A stretch of DNA of 64,000 nucleotides from a virus. Under the pieces are notes generated by a model. That model was not told the DNA's origin. It did no database searches and was given only the letters and a program-made list of their open reading frames with translations. A program made the translations under genes and the position numbers. Below, one piece after another: positions 15,045 through 23,016 of this stretch (positions within the stretch are counted from its first letter, which is position 1; each line of letters opens with the position of its first letter). The stretch is from positions 38,754 to 102,753 of IMG/VR virus record IMGVR_UViG_3300042391_001456. One strand, given 5' to 3'.

Positions 15045-16736
15045 ATGTCACACATTAGAATAGACAATGCGAAAGCAACTAAGAAATGGGCTCCAGTTTT
15101 AGAAAACATGGGAGTAACTGGTGATAGAGTTGAATGGATGGCTGAATATGCTGAGTTTCACTCTATTAACGAAAATGCGTATGTAAACGCTGCAAACGTA
15201 GCAGGTATGGGAGCTATAACAGCTGCACAACCAGGATTATATGCTGGTACTACTACAACTGCTGCTCAAGGTACATATGGTCCTTTATCAGGTTCAGGAG
15301 ACGTAGGTCAAAACCTTTTACCAGTAGCTATGAAAATTGCTGCTCAAACAATCGGTTTAGATTTAGTAGCAGTTAAACCAACTCCAGGTCCGAAAATCGA
15401 TTTACTTTATGTAGATTTCGTTTATGATGACGTTGATCAATTACAAAACGAAAGACCACAAGTATTTAAATTAGCAAGTGTTAACGAAACTTTGGTAAAT
15501 AACTTAACTAATTTGGTTAAAGCTGAAGGTAGATTAGTAACTGGTGGTATCAGTGGTACTAGAGTTTTTGTTGGTATTACACAATCTAACGCATTTAGCG
15601 CAACTTCAGAATCTTCGTTCCCAGCAACTGGAAAAGCAGGTGTTGTTGAATTTTTAGGTTTCTCAAGAATTGATGGATATCCAATGTTTAAAGCTTATAG
15701 ACAAGCTAATACAGGTGGTCAATTTAACTACTTCTCATTTGATTCAAAATTAAATACATTTGACTCATCTAGTGCTATGTCTGCTCAGATTAAAACAATC
15801 GCTGGATATACTTTCTCAGCTGCTCCTTCAATTGAATTAGTATCTGCATTAGAAGATCATATCCCAGGTTTCTCTGCAAACTGGACAGGAGCAAAAGCAT
15901 CTGGTGATTATCCAATGGATCGTTACTCTGATGATACATCTTATTCAGGTGTTATCGGACCAAAAATCTCTTCTAAAACTATCGCAGTTGGTACTATCGA
16001 AGTATCTTCAGCTTTAAGAAGAACTGAAATCGAAGATATTAAAGCTAACACTGGTATGGATATCGTTCAAAAAATGGAATCTATCCTTGTTAATGAATTA
16101 TCTCAAACAATTTCTAAACAAATCGTTGCTAAGATTTTTGAAATGGGTGAATTAAACAGAAAAAGTAGTGCTCCTTTAAGATCAGGTGTTTCTTCTTTCG
16201 TTTCTGCTTCTGCTTCAACTATCTTTGACTTGAACACTAATTATGCGTCTACTTCAGTTTCTGGTGAAACTACTCACGCTGTTCAAAGAAAATTGATTAC
16301 TAAAATTGCACACGCTTCTAACTTCATCGCTACTGAAGGTCGTGTAGGACCAGCTCAATACATCATTACAAATGGAGGTTTAGCTGCAGCACTTCAAGAT
16401 ATCGCTGGTTATACTATTAACCCAGTTAAATCTAAATTAAACGGACAAGGTCAATTATACCCTGTAGGTTCAATCGGAGATATTTCTATCTATGTTGATC
16501 CATACATGAAGTATAATGATAACAGAATCGTTTTAGGAAGAAAAAACAACGCTGATCAACCAGGTATCATTTTCGTACCTTATTTAATGGCACAATCTAT
16601 CTCAGTTATTTCTGAAGCGACTTTCGCTCCAAGAATGTTACTAAGATCAAGATATGCAGTTGCTGAAGTTGGATGGTATCCACAAAAACAATTTATGACG
16701 ATTGTTGTTGAAGATGCAAATCAATTATTAAACTAA
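15045..16736 (+). CDS. 23: Major capsid protein, T4 gp23-like
   Basis: A 563-residue protein (T4 gp23 is 521). The N-terminus ATKKWAPVLENMGV resembles the gp23 start. HSINE-NAYVNAANVAGMG around residues 40-55 fits a prohead-protease maturation site after Glu43 (I-x-E), matching T4 cleavage after FLTE. The C-terminal part contains GDISIYVDPYMKYND, GRKNNADQPGIIFV and VISEATFAPRMLLRSRYAV. Codon usage is more biased and GC-richer than its neighbours, as expected for a highly expressed gene. It forms the capsid hexamers. It is placed 84 bases after the protease-scaffold gene. Confidence 0.92.
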   Translation: MSHIRIDNAKATKKWAPVLENMGVTGDRVEWMAEYAEFHSINENAYVNAANVAGMGAITAAQPGLYAGTTTTAAQGTYGPLSGSGDVGQNLLPVAMKIAAQTIGLDLVAVKPTPGPKIDLLYVDFVYDDVDQLQNERPQVFKLASVNETLVNNLTNLVKAEGRLVTGGISGTRVFVGITQSNAFSATSESSFPATGKAGVVEFLGFSRIDGYPMFKAYRQANTGGQFNYFSFDSKLNTFDSSSAMSAQIKTIAGYTFSAAPSIELVSALEDHIPGFSANWTGAKASGDYPMDRYSDDTSYSGVIGPKISSKTIAVGTIEVSSALRRTEIEDIKANTGMDIVQKMESILVNELSQTISKQIVAKIFEMGELNRKSSAPLRSGVSSFVSASASTIFDLNTNYASTSVSGETTHAVQRKLITKIAHASNFIATEGRVGPAQYIITNGGLAAALQDIAGYTINPVKSKLNGQGQLYPVGSIGDISIYVDPYMKYNDNRIVLGRKNNADQPGIIFVPYLMAQSISVISEATFAPRMLLRSRYAVAEVGWYPQKQFMTIVVEDANQLLN

Positions 16737-16755
16737 TCATAAATAGATTATATAG

Positions 16756-16790
16756 AAAAGAGAGAACAAAAGTTCTCTCTTTTTTTTTTT
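16756..16790 (+). terminator. Strong terminator after major capsid gene
   Basis: Stem AAAAGAGAGAAC / GTTCTCTCTTTT, AAAA loop, then a long T tract. Confidence 0.9.
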
Positions 16791-16855
16791 ATATAAATTA
16801 TTATATAACGAGTCTCTCTTTATACTCTAAATTTCTAAAAGTGATTTTATAAGTT

Positions 16856-16864
16856 TAATATATA
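16856..16864 (+). promoter_or_regulatory. TAATATATA element upstream of GGCT-like gene
   Basis: Exact nonamer 4 bases before the start codon (TAATATATAAATCATG). Confidence 0.4.
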
Positions 16865-16868
16865 AATC

Positions 16869-17204
16869 ATGAGTAATTATTTATTTGCATATGGTATGTT
16901 TAGAGATGCCGCTAGAAACCTTTTAGGAAAACCAAAACACATTGGTAGAAAAAGTGTATTAGGTACAATGTGGAGAGTAGATCCATTTTACCCAGGTGTT
17001 GTTTTAGATGATAAAAATGTAGTTTGGGGTGATTTGTATGAAATTGATACAAAAGTTCTTCCAGAATTAGATGAGTTTGAGGGAGAAGAATATTATAGAA
17101 GGATTATTAAAACTCAAGATGGTATTGAGTGTTGGATATATGAATGGATATTACCCACTACTTCATTTAAAATTATTAAAAGTGGAGATTGGTTAATTAG
17201 ATAA
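16869..17204 (+). CDS. Gamma-glutamylcyclotransferase-like (AIG2/GGCT) protein
   Basis: A 111-residue protein with the GGCT fold signature: LFAYGMFRDAARNLLG at the N-terminus (the YGxxR substrate loop), a central WGDLYEID strand, LDEFEGEEYYRR with the conserved acidic residue, and a closing IYEWILP strand. The family removes gamma-glutamyl groups as 5-oxoproline, or acts on gamma-glutamyl-amine adducts. The target in a phage is unknown. It is followed after 15 bases by the NFACT-R gene on the same strand. Confidence 0.8.
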   Translation: MSNYLFAYGMFRDAARNLLGKPKHIGRKSVLGTMWRVDPFYPGVVLDDKNVVWGDLYEIDTKVLPELDEFEGEEYYRRIIKTQDGIECWIYEWILPTTSFKIIKSGDWLIR

Positions 17205-17219
17205 AAATATTTAATAAAA

Positions 17220-17837
17220 ATGATTAAAAAATATATCGAATATATTAAAGAGAATGTTACACCCAAAAGTGATGTAGCTGAGCTCAATGGAAATGGACTA
17301 GATGTTAAACACAAAACATTAATTGATATTAATAATCCTGATATGAAATATGATATTTATTGGGGTAGAAATGCAAAAACTAATGATTATTTAACAACTA
17401 ATTTTTCTGGTAAATTTGCCAGACAAATTGGTGGTAATTTACCTAGTGAAAATGATATTTGGATGCATATAACAAGTTCTTTAAATAAAGAACATTTTTA
17501 TAAGACTAAATCTGGTGATGTTTTTGAGGGAGATAAACCTGAAAGAAGAGTTGTTGGAACACATTTAATAATAAAAACTCTGAAAGATGATAAAGTTCCA
17601 GAAAATATTATCTTACAATCTGCTGATATAGTTAGAAAAAATAGTCATTTAGAAATTATCACAGAAGAAGGAAAAAAGAGAATAGTTGCTACCGACTTAG
17701 AAAATTGTGATATAGTTTTTTGTAAAAAGAATTATGTTAGTAAAAAACCAGGTAGTGTATTAGGTCAAGTTCAAGTTGAACACTCAAACGCTAGATACAT
17801 TCAATATACAAAGGGAAATATAAATATTAAAAATTAA
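17220..17837 (+). CDS. NFACT-R (DUF814) domain protein with leader
   Basis: A 205-residue protein with leader-like start MIKKYIEYIKENVTP. The rest reads as a stand-alone NFACT-R domain: GRNAKTNDYL (49-58), DIWMHI (79-84), VGTHLIIK (112-119) and the C-terminal KKPGSVLGQV (175-184). In cells this domain is at the C-terminus of RqcH/Rqc2, which bind stalled 60S/50S-nascent-chain complexes and add C-terminal tails; free NFACT-R proteins are thought to bind RNA. There is no NFACT-N or coiled-coil part here. The insert around residues 85-110 replaces the usual short loop. A packaged RNA- or ribosome-binding effector is an attractive inference. Confidence 0.8.
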   Translation: MIKKYIEYIKENVTPKSDVAELNGNGLDVKHKTLIDINNPDMKYDIYWGRNAKTNDYLTTNFSGKFARQIGGNLPSENDIWMHITSSLNKEHFYKTKSGDVFEGDKPERRVVGTHLIIKTLKDDKVPENIILQSADIVRKNSHLEIITEEGKKRIVATDLENCDIVFCKKNYVSKKPGSVLGQVQVEHSNARYIQYTKGNINIKN

Positions 17838-17843
17838 TATATA
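17835..17843 (+). promoter_or_regulatory. TAATATATA element upstream of metallopeptidase gene
   Basis: Exact nonamer overlapping the previous stop codon, 20 bases before the start at 17864. Confidence 0.35.
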
Positions 17844-17863
17844 CTAAAAATAAAAATAAAAAA

Positions 17864-19699
17864 ATGGCAGAAGAAACAAATCTACCAAAAATAAAAATAT
17901 CTAAAGAATTAGCATCGGTATTACAAAAAACTGAAGACTTAGGTGATTATATCTCATTTGAAATAATTTGTATGGGTGATGATGATAGTGAGCATTTTAA
18001 TGGTTTAAAAATTACAGATGTGAATGTTTCAAAAAAAGATTTTTGTTTTGAAGTAACTACATTAGATGGTAAGAAAATGGATATGAAGTGTGGTAATTTC
18101 ATTAGATACTACTTTCATAACTATTTTACACCAAGTGATATTCAAAACTTCGTAAACCTTTATAATAAAGTTAAAAATGGTGAGTCAGTGGCTGATGAAA
18201 AAATTCCAATCAATGTTTCAAAGTTTGAATATAATCCGTTAGATCCGAGATCTACTTTTCTTTCACTTGTTACTAAAACATATCCACATGGACACGAAGA
18301 TGAAGTTCTTCAATTCTTACCACAATTGGATAAAGATATCGTTGGAAACTATTACAAAATAATTGGAGATAATCCAACAACAATGTTTACATGTCATTTA
18401 GATACTGCTGATAGAAAACAGGCTGTTACAAGACTTTATTCTATACAAGTTGATGATCAAGAACATATTGTTACCGATGGTACAACTGTATTAGGAGCTG
18501 ATGATAAATCAGGAACAACAGTTATGTTATATATGATGGCAAAAAATGTACCAGGTCTTTATTACTTCTTTATCGGAGAAGAAAGGGGTGGTATTGGATC
18601 TAGAGCTTTAGCTGATAAATATGATGAAGTTTCTTATTTAAAAAATATTAAAAGATGTGTTTCTTTTGATAGAAGAAAGACTATTTCAGTTATCACCTCA
18701 CAAGCAGGTGGTGTTTGTTGTTCTGATGAATTTGCAAATGCTCTTTGTGATGAGTATAATAAAAATGGATTAAATCTTAAACCAGACCCAACTGGAGTAT
18801 TTACTGATTCGGCTTCATTCATTGATGATATTTCAGAATGTACAAATGTTTCTGTTGGATATCTTAACGAACATACTGGTAAAGAAATTCAAAATATGGA
18901 TTATTTAATAGATTTATGTAAAGCATCTGTTAATGTTAATTGGGATTCATTACCAACTGTTAGAACTGTTCAAGATAGAGCAGCTATGAAAGAAATGATT
19001 AATAGAGTAAAATCTTCAAATAAAGAATTTGTTGATTCGTTAAAAGGTGTTAATTTGGATAAAACTATTTCCACAGATTATGGAAATGTATATGTTAATT
19101 TTGATTTAGATAATGAGTCTCTTGATAACATCATTGAAAGTTTAACAGAGTTGAGAAAGGTAATGAGATTACACAAAAAGCCAGCTTCTTGTTTATTCGA
19201 TGAAACTTATTTACAAATATTTTTAGGTAAAGAAAGTGGTCAAAAAATAACAACACTTGATATTGAAGATGATGATAAATATGAGTCTCAAAAATTAAAA
19301 AAATATGAACAATTTTTAACTGAAAAATACTGGGATGATGAAGATGGTCAAGATGAAGATGAAGAAGATAACGATAAAGAACAAGATATAGAACATCTTA
19401 AATATCTTTTAAGGCAAATGTTGACTAAAGCAGGTATTAAGAATTCTACAATAACTAATAATGGATTGAATTTAAAAATTCAAATTATTCCACCATCGTA
19501 TGGGATGATTGACTATTTTTATAAATTAGATGATATTATACACATCTATGAAACAATTAAAAAGTTTGATAAAGATATTTTAGTTGATTTTGATTTAGAG
19601 TGTGATATTTGGGAAACTAAAAAAATAGAACCTCTTTTAATTTTCAATTTCTATTCTAACCAAGATGATTATGAAGATGAATCTGGTTTACCATTTTAA
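17864..19699 (+). CDS. Zinc aminopeptidase-like protein (M20/M28/M42 type), long form
   Basis: A 611-residue protein. An N-terminal ~130-residue domain of unknown type precedes the peptidase core (about residues 130-370): FTCHLDTAD (His/Asp), VLGADDKSGTT (bridging Asp), FFIGEERGG (catalytic Glu and ligand Glu), SFDRRKT and LNEHTGKE (last His). The order H-D-E-D-H matches co-catalytic zinc peptidases of the M20/M28/M42 clan. A ~240-residue C-terminal region with an acidic linker follows. It is a paralogue of the shorter enzyme at 42865-44025. A role in peptide degradation or tag removal is possible; the substrate is unknown. Confidence 0.8.
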   Translation: MAEETNLPKIKISKELASVLQKTEDLGDYISFEIICMGDDDSEHFNGLKITDVNVSKKDFCFEVTTLDGKKMDMKCGNFIRYYFHNYFTPSDIQNFVNLYNKVKNGESVADEKIPINVSKFEYNPLDPRSTFLSLVTKTYPHGHEDEVLQFLPQLDKDIVGNYYKIIGDNPTTMFTCHLDTADRKQAVTRLYSIQVDDQEHIVTDGTTVLGADDKSGTTVMLYMMAKNVPGLYYFFIGEERGGIGSRALADKYDEVSYLKNIKRCVSFDRRKTISVITSQAGGVCCSDEFANALCDEYNKNGLNLKPDPTGVFTDSASFIDDISECTNVSVGYLNEHTGKEIQNMDYLIDLCKASVNVNWDSLPTVRTVQDRAAMKEMINRVKSSNKEFVDSLKGVNLDKTISTDYGNVYVNFDLDNESLDNIIESLTELRKVMRLHKKPASCLFDETYLQIFLGKESGQKITTLDIEDDDKYESQKLKKYEQFLTEKYWDDEDGQDEDEEDNDKEQDIEHLKYLLRQMLTKAGIKNSTITNNGLNLKIQIIPPSYGMIDYFYKLDDIIHIYETIKKFDKDILVDFDLECDIWETKKIEPLLIFNFYSNQDDYEDESGLPF

Positions 19700-19707
19700 T
19701 AAAATTA

Positions 19708-19740
19708 AATAACTCACTTTTTTAGTGAGTTATTTTTTTT
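19708..19740 (+). terminator. Rho-independent terminator
   Basis: Stem ATAACTCACT / AGTGAGTTAT followed by a T tract, just after the metallopeptidase gene and before the tmRNA promoter. Confidence 0.88.
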
Positions 19741-19745
19741 TAAAC

Positions 19746-19779
19746 TTTTTGTATATTTAAAATATTATATATATATTTG
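19746..19779 (+). promoter_or_regulatory. Bacteroidota-type promoter of tmRNA
   Basis: TTTTTG at 19746-19751, a 20-base spacer, and TATATTTG at 19772-19779 fit the Bacteroidota housekeeping consensus (-33 TTTG, -7 TAnnTTTG). It lies 22 bases before the mature tmRNA 5' end. Confidence 0.75.
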
Positions 19780-19801
19780 TAGAAATAATTACAAAAACTA
19801 T

Positions 19802-20170
19802 GGGGGCGTCATTAGATTCGCCTAGCAGTGTGTAGGTGGTTATGCAGGAATCGGGTTTTCATATGTCCGATCAATAAATTATATGATAACGTCGTAAATG
19901 GCAAAACAAATGAAGTAGGAACTCGTGAAGATTTAGTAGCGGCCCTAAACGCAATCAAAGCTGAAGAGCTTGAATTAGTTTAATTAAGAGAAACTAATCA
20001 AAAAAATTCTCCGACTGTATCACACAGTAAATGTGAAACCAGAATTGTTAGAGTGATGGGTTAATTCAACTAACTATTTTGTAAGTTTAGAAAAATTTAC
20101 TATTCCTGTGAATGAGTAATTACAAACAGCTGATTAGTACACCCGGGGCGGTTCCGGGTCGCTTCCACTA
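19802..20170 (+). ncRNA. ssrA: tmRNA (ssrA)
   Basis: The ends form a tRNA-like acceptor: GGGGGCG (19802-19808) pairs with CGCTTCC (20160-20166), including a G3-U pair, the alanine identity element, and ACTA follows. The 5' part carries ATTAGATTCG, close to the tmRNA D-loop. A T-arm stem ACCCGG / CCGGGT abuts the acceptor. The long-range helix P2 is clear: GTGGTTAT (19836) with GTAATTAC (20116) and CAGGAA (19845) with TTCCTG (20103). The reading frame resumes after GTC at 19894 with VNGKTNEVG and runs 29 codons to TAA at 19981, which lies at a 7-bp hairpin (TTAGTTT / AAACTAA), as in helix 5 of known tmRNAs. Several pseudoknot-type pairings follow. The tag is about three times the usual length and ends EELELV, not ALAA. 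Confidence 0.9.
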
Positions 20171-20173
20171 AAC

Positions 20174-20202
20174 AAAGTCCACTTTTAAAGTGGACTTTTT
20201 TG
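20174..20202 (+). terminator. Terminator after tmRNA
   Basis: Stem AAAGTCCACTT / AAGTGGACTTT with a T tract, starting 4 bases after the tmRNA 3' end. Confidence 0.9.
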
Positions 20203-20222
20203 TTTTAAAAAATATAATTTTT

Positions 20223-20714
20223 ATGAGTTCTATTGAAGGTTTTAAAGGAGAATGGTCATTCTTATCGAATTTTTATCCATGTGAGATTCAATATGATGGA
20301 TTAACTTATAAAAGTGTAGAACATTTTTATGTTGCTATGAAATTCAATAATGAACAAATGATTAATGGGAAACATTATACTATTGGAGATTTTCGAGAAA
20401 TGATTTCACTCACACCAAGTCCTGGTTTAGTTAAAAAAATTGGTCAAAAAATTATAATAAGATCTGATTGGGATATCAGAAAATTGAGATTTATGAATTG
20501 GGCAATTCGTGAGAAGTTTAAAGATATAAACTTATCAGAACTTCTTATTGGCACAGAAGATATGGAATTAGTTGAGTCTAATAATTGGAATGATACTTTT
20601 TGGGGAGTTTGTAACGGAAAAGGTAAAAATCATCTTGGTAAAATATTGATGAAGGTTAGAGATGAGCTAAGAGGTGTTGAGAAAAAAACTGGTTTAGAAG
20701 AATTTTTTAATTGA
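20223..20714 (+). CDS. NADAR domain protein (YbiA-like)
   Basis: The chosen start (MSSIEGFKGEW) avoids an upstream in-frame Met at 20190 that lies inside the terminator hairpin. The 163-residue product fits the NADAR family: FLSNFYPCEIQYDGLTYKSVEHFY at the N-terminus, a DWDIRKLRFMNWAIREKF helix, and a C-terminal WGVCNGKGKNHLGKILMKVR. NADAR enzymes are N-glycosidases acting on riboflavin intermediates, and some remove ADP-ribose from guanine bases, which can counter DarT-like toxins. For a phage, defence against ADP-ribosylation or NAD-linked immunity is a reasonable inference. Confidence 0.88.
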   Translation: MSSIEGFKGEWSFLSNFYPCEIQYDGLTYKSVEHFYVAMKFNNEQMINGKHYTIGDFREMISLTPSPGLVKKIGQKIIIRSDWDIRKLRFMNWAIREKFKDINLSELLIGTEDMELVESNNWNDTFWGVCNGKGKNHLGKILMKVRDELRGVEKKTGLEEFFN

Positions 20715-20769
20715 AACTTATAGTTAAGTTATCTCTATAACTAAAGAAAAAATAAATATAGAAAGTAAT

Positions 20770-21723
20770 ATGTGCGCAATGATAAGTTATTTTGGTGGTA
20801 AGAGTTCAAATGTTTTCCACGAATTTATAAATAAAAAAATACCCAAAGATGGTAGTATAAAAACCTATTTAGAAGCATTTAGTGGTTCAATGGGTACTTA
20901 CTTAGATGATGATTCTTTAAAATTTGACACGGTTATCTATAATGATAAAAACCGTCATCAAGTTAATTTGTATTATTGTTGTTCGAAACCAGAAGAATTT
21001 TTACCTTATTTAGAAAATCTTAAAAATACTTTATTAAAGACTGAAGAAACAGAAGTTTTAAAAAAGTGGGATTTCTATAAAGGTATTTATAAGGAGTATC
21101 AAAAGAATGATTTTTTAGATAATACTGATTTCCAAATTGGAGACTTTGAAAAGGCCGCTATTTATGCTTTTCTTATCACATCCGCTCACAACTCTGTGTA
21201 CCCACGTGGAGCGGGCTTCAATGGTTACAAAAAAGATAAAGATAGACTTAAATTGGAAGTTCTTATTGATAAATTAAAAAAGAACAAATATACAGAGAAG
21301 TTACAATCAATCACTGAGTATAATAACATCGATTTTGAAGAACTTATTACTAAATATGATAGTGTGGATACTTATATCTATTTAGATCCACCATATGCAA
21401 GATTTAACGAAGGTAAAGGAGATGATGATGGTAAGAGATTGTTTTGGTACGGTTCTGATAAGGATGGTGTATTTGGTCCAGCTTCACATAGAAGACTTTT
21501 AGAGTTGATTAAAAAATCAGAAGCTAGATGGTCATTATCATATTACTATTTTCCACTTTTAGAAGAGTTATTACCGAGAGATAAATATTTTTGGTTTGAG
21601 AAAGAAGTATTTAGAAGCTCTGCACAAGGTGGTAATAATGCCGATCTTAAAAAAGAACAAGAAAAAGGAGTTGAGTTATTGATATTAAACTACAATCCGG
21701 AGACTGGTGAAAAAATAAAGTAG
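20770..21723 (+). CDS. DNA N6-adenine methyltransferase (D12/Dam class)
   Basis: A 317-residue protein with the Dam-type layout: ISYFGGKSSN at the N-terminus, EAFSGSMG (35-42) as the AdoMet-binding motif, and YLDPPYAR (DPPY at 206-209) as the catalytic motif. It methylates adenine N6 in a short target; the recognition sequence cannot be told from sequence. Its length fits the family. It likely protects phage DNA from host restriction. No cognate endonuclease is next to it. The start may be Met4 (20779). Confidence 0.9.
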   Translation: MCAMISYFGGKSSNVFHEFINKKIPKDGSIKTYLEAFSGSMGTYLDDDSLKFDTVIYNDKNRHQVNLYYCCSKPEEFLPYLENLKNTLLKTEETEVLKKWDFYKGIYKEYQKNDFLDNTDFQIGDFEKAAIYAFLITSAHNSVYPRGAGFNGYKKDKDRLKLEVLIDKLKKNKYTEKLQSITEYNNIDFEELITKYDSVDTYIYLDPPYARFNEGKGDDDGKRLFWYGSDKDGVFGPASHRRLLELIKKSEARWSLSYYYFPLLEELLPRDKYFWFEKEVFRSSAQGGNNADLKKEQEKGVELLILNYNPETGEKIK

Positions 21724-21726
21724 TTT

Positions 21727-22416
21727 ATGTATAGTGATTTAATAAAAGGAGTTAATGAATTATTAAGTATTGATACAAGAGACTTTTTAATTTTAGATGA
21801 TACTATAACATCTAATAAGAATACTGTAAGTATTTCTGTTCATCTCACAGCAAACGATTCAAATATAGAACAATTTGTTAGTCATGTTAAATATGAAGTT
21901 TTTAGAACTTTATATAAGTACATCTTTAAACAGATGAAATTTAATAATAAATTTATTGATTTGAGAAATCTTAAATTTACTGAGAAATTAAATAGGACTA
22001 GTTTATTTTTATCTCAATTTAAATATAAAAACATATTGAGTAATAGTAGAATATCGACTGAACTACAAGATTCATTATCTTTTCATTTTTCTAAAATGAA
22101 ACCAAATACATCCAGTGATATTTATGAAATAGGTAAGTATTTAGATTTTGAAGCTTATGTTGATCCATATCTTAGATATAGTGATGAAGAGATTTATTTA
22201 TTTAATGATATACGATTTAATATAAATAACTTTCAATATGATGTTATCAGTGAAGCAACTTTTACACCAAGATTGATGATTACTTATGATTTTTATTTTG
22301 AAATATTTGATAATGAAATAGTTTATATCATAGATGATGAGTTTCAAAAATCATTACCAATTCTATTATCTCAAATTAGAGACGAAAAAATAGATAAACT
22401 TATAAATGGCAATTAA
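21727..22416 (+). CDS. Truncated major-capsid-protein paralogue (C-terminal half)
   Basis: A 229-residue protein. AYVDPYLRYSDEEIYLF and VISEATFTPRLMI align with IYVDPYMKYNDNRIVLG and VISEATFAPRMLL of the capsid protein at 15045-16736, in the same order, but the NNADQPGI block is replaced. The N-terminal 100 residues are weakly alignable. The C-terminus QIRDEKIDKLINGN is the shared C-terminal motif of small proteins here. It is only 3 bases after the methylase gene. It could be a minor capsid component, a regulator of assembly, or a decaying copy that has been repurposed. Confidence 0.65.
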   Translation: MYSDLIKGVNELLSIDTRDFLILDDTITSNKNTVSISVHLTANDSNIEQFVSHVKYEVFRTLYKYIFKQMKFNNKFIDLRNLKFTEKLNRTSLFLSQFKYKNILSNSRISTELQDSLSFHFSKMKPNTSSDIYEIGKYLDFEAYVDPYLRYSDEEIYLFNDIRFNINNFQYDVISEATFTPRLMITYDFYFEIFDNEIVYIIDDEFQKSLPILLSQIRDEKIDKLINGN

Positions 22417-22666
22417 TCCACCAAATCCATTTCTTGTTAATTCATCGACTAATCAGTCAATTCCACTTCTTATCAATTCATCGACTGGTGAATCGGCACT
22501 TATAGTTGACTCGGATGGTAATGTTATAGTTAAGAAATTAGTTTTATTGGATGATAAAACTGGAAAGAAATGGGAGGTAAAAATTTCTGATGGTGAAATT
22601 TACATGGAGCCTCTTGAAAAATCTGATAAAAGAGATTTTAAAATAAAAAAGATTTTAAATGACTAA
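22406..22666 (+). CDS. Hypothetical small protein (86 aa) with C-terminal motif
   Basis: Starts MAINPPNPFLVNSSTNQSIP with an internal repeat (INSSTGESALIVDSDGNVIV), which looks like a beta-rich fibre or head-decoration element. It ends DKRDFKIKKILND, the shared C-terminal motif. It overlaps the capsid-paralogue gene by 11 bases and the next gene by 8, so the three are co-translated. Confidence 0.55.
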   Translation: MAINPPNPFLVNSSTNQSIPLLINSSTGESALIVDSDGNVIVKKLVLLDDKTGKKWEVKISDGEIYMEPLEKSDKRDFKIKKILND

Positions 22667-22982
22667 ACACTTAGATAGAATATACAAAATGGGATTTATT
22701 GTAACATTAGATTGGAATATGTGTTTTACGATAACTTTACCACACTATCATTCTCCAAATTTTGGTCATGAGTGTAATGTTTTAGTCTGTCAATTTGATG
22801 ATACGATCATAAATATAAAATTTTCAGAGGTTGTTGAATATTGCTGTGATATTTTTTATGAATGGTATAATGAATATGTTCATATAATAGATGATACAAC
22901 TCCAGAAGAGTTTAGTAAAATAACTTTAGGTAACATAACAACTCGTGTTAATAGAGACTTAAAATTAGATAAACTACTATAA
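22659..22982 (+). CDS. Hypothetical protein (107 aa) with C-terminal motif
   Basis: Starts MTKHLDRIYKMGFIVTLDWN; mixed alpha/beta with a central FYEWYNEYVHIID helix, ending VNRDLKLDKLL, a variant of the shared C-terminal motif. Last gene of the operon, terminated at 22981-23016. No function is assigned. Confidence 0.55.
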   Translation: MTKHLDRIYKMGFIVTLDWNMCFTITLPHYHSPNFGHECNVLVCQFDDTIINIKFSEVVEYCCDIFYEWYNEYVHIIDDTTPEEFSKITLGNITTRVNRDLKLDKLL

Positions 22983-23016
22983 ACAAAAAGAGAGTCAAAT
23001 GACTCTCTTTTTGTTT
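22981..23016. terminator. Bidirectional terminator
   Basis: Long symmetrical stem AAACAAAAAGAGAGTC / GACTCTCTTTTTGTTT with AAAT loop between convergent genes. Confidence 0.92.

Noticed and set aside
20190-20222. Upstream in-frame Met as the start of the NADAR protein
   Set aside because: It lies inside the terminator hairpin of the tmRNA, and the added residues do not match the family start; Met at 20223 fits.
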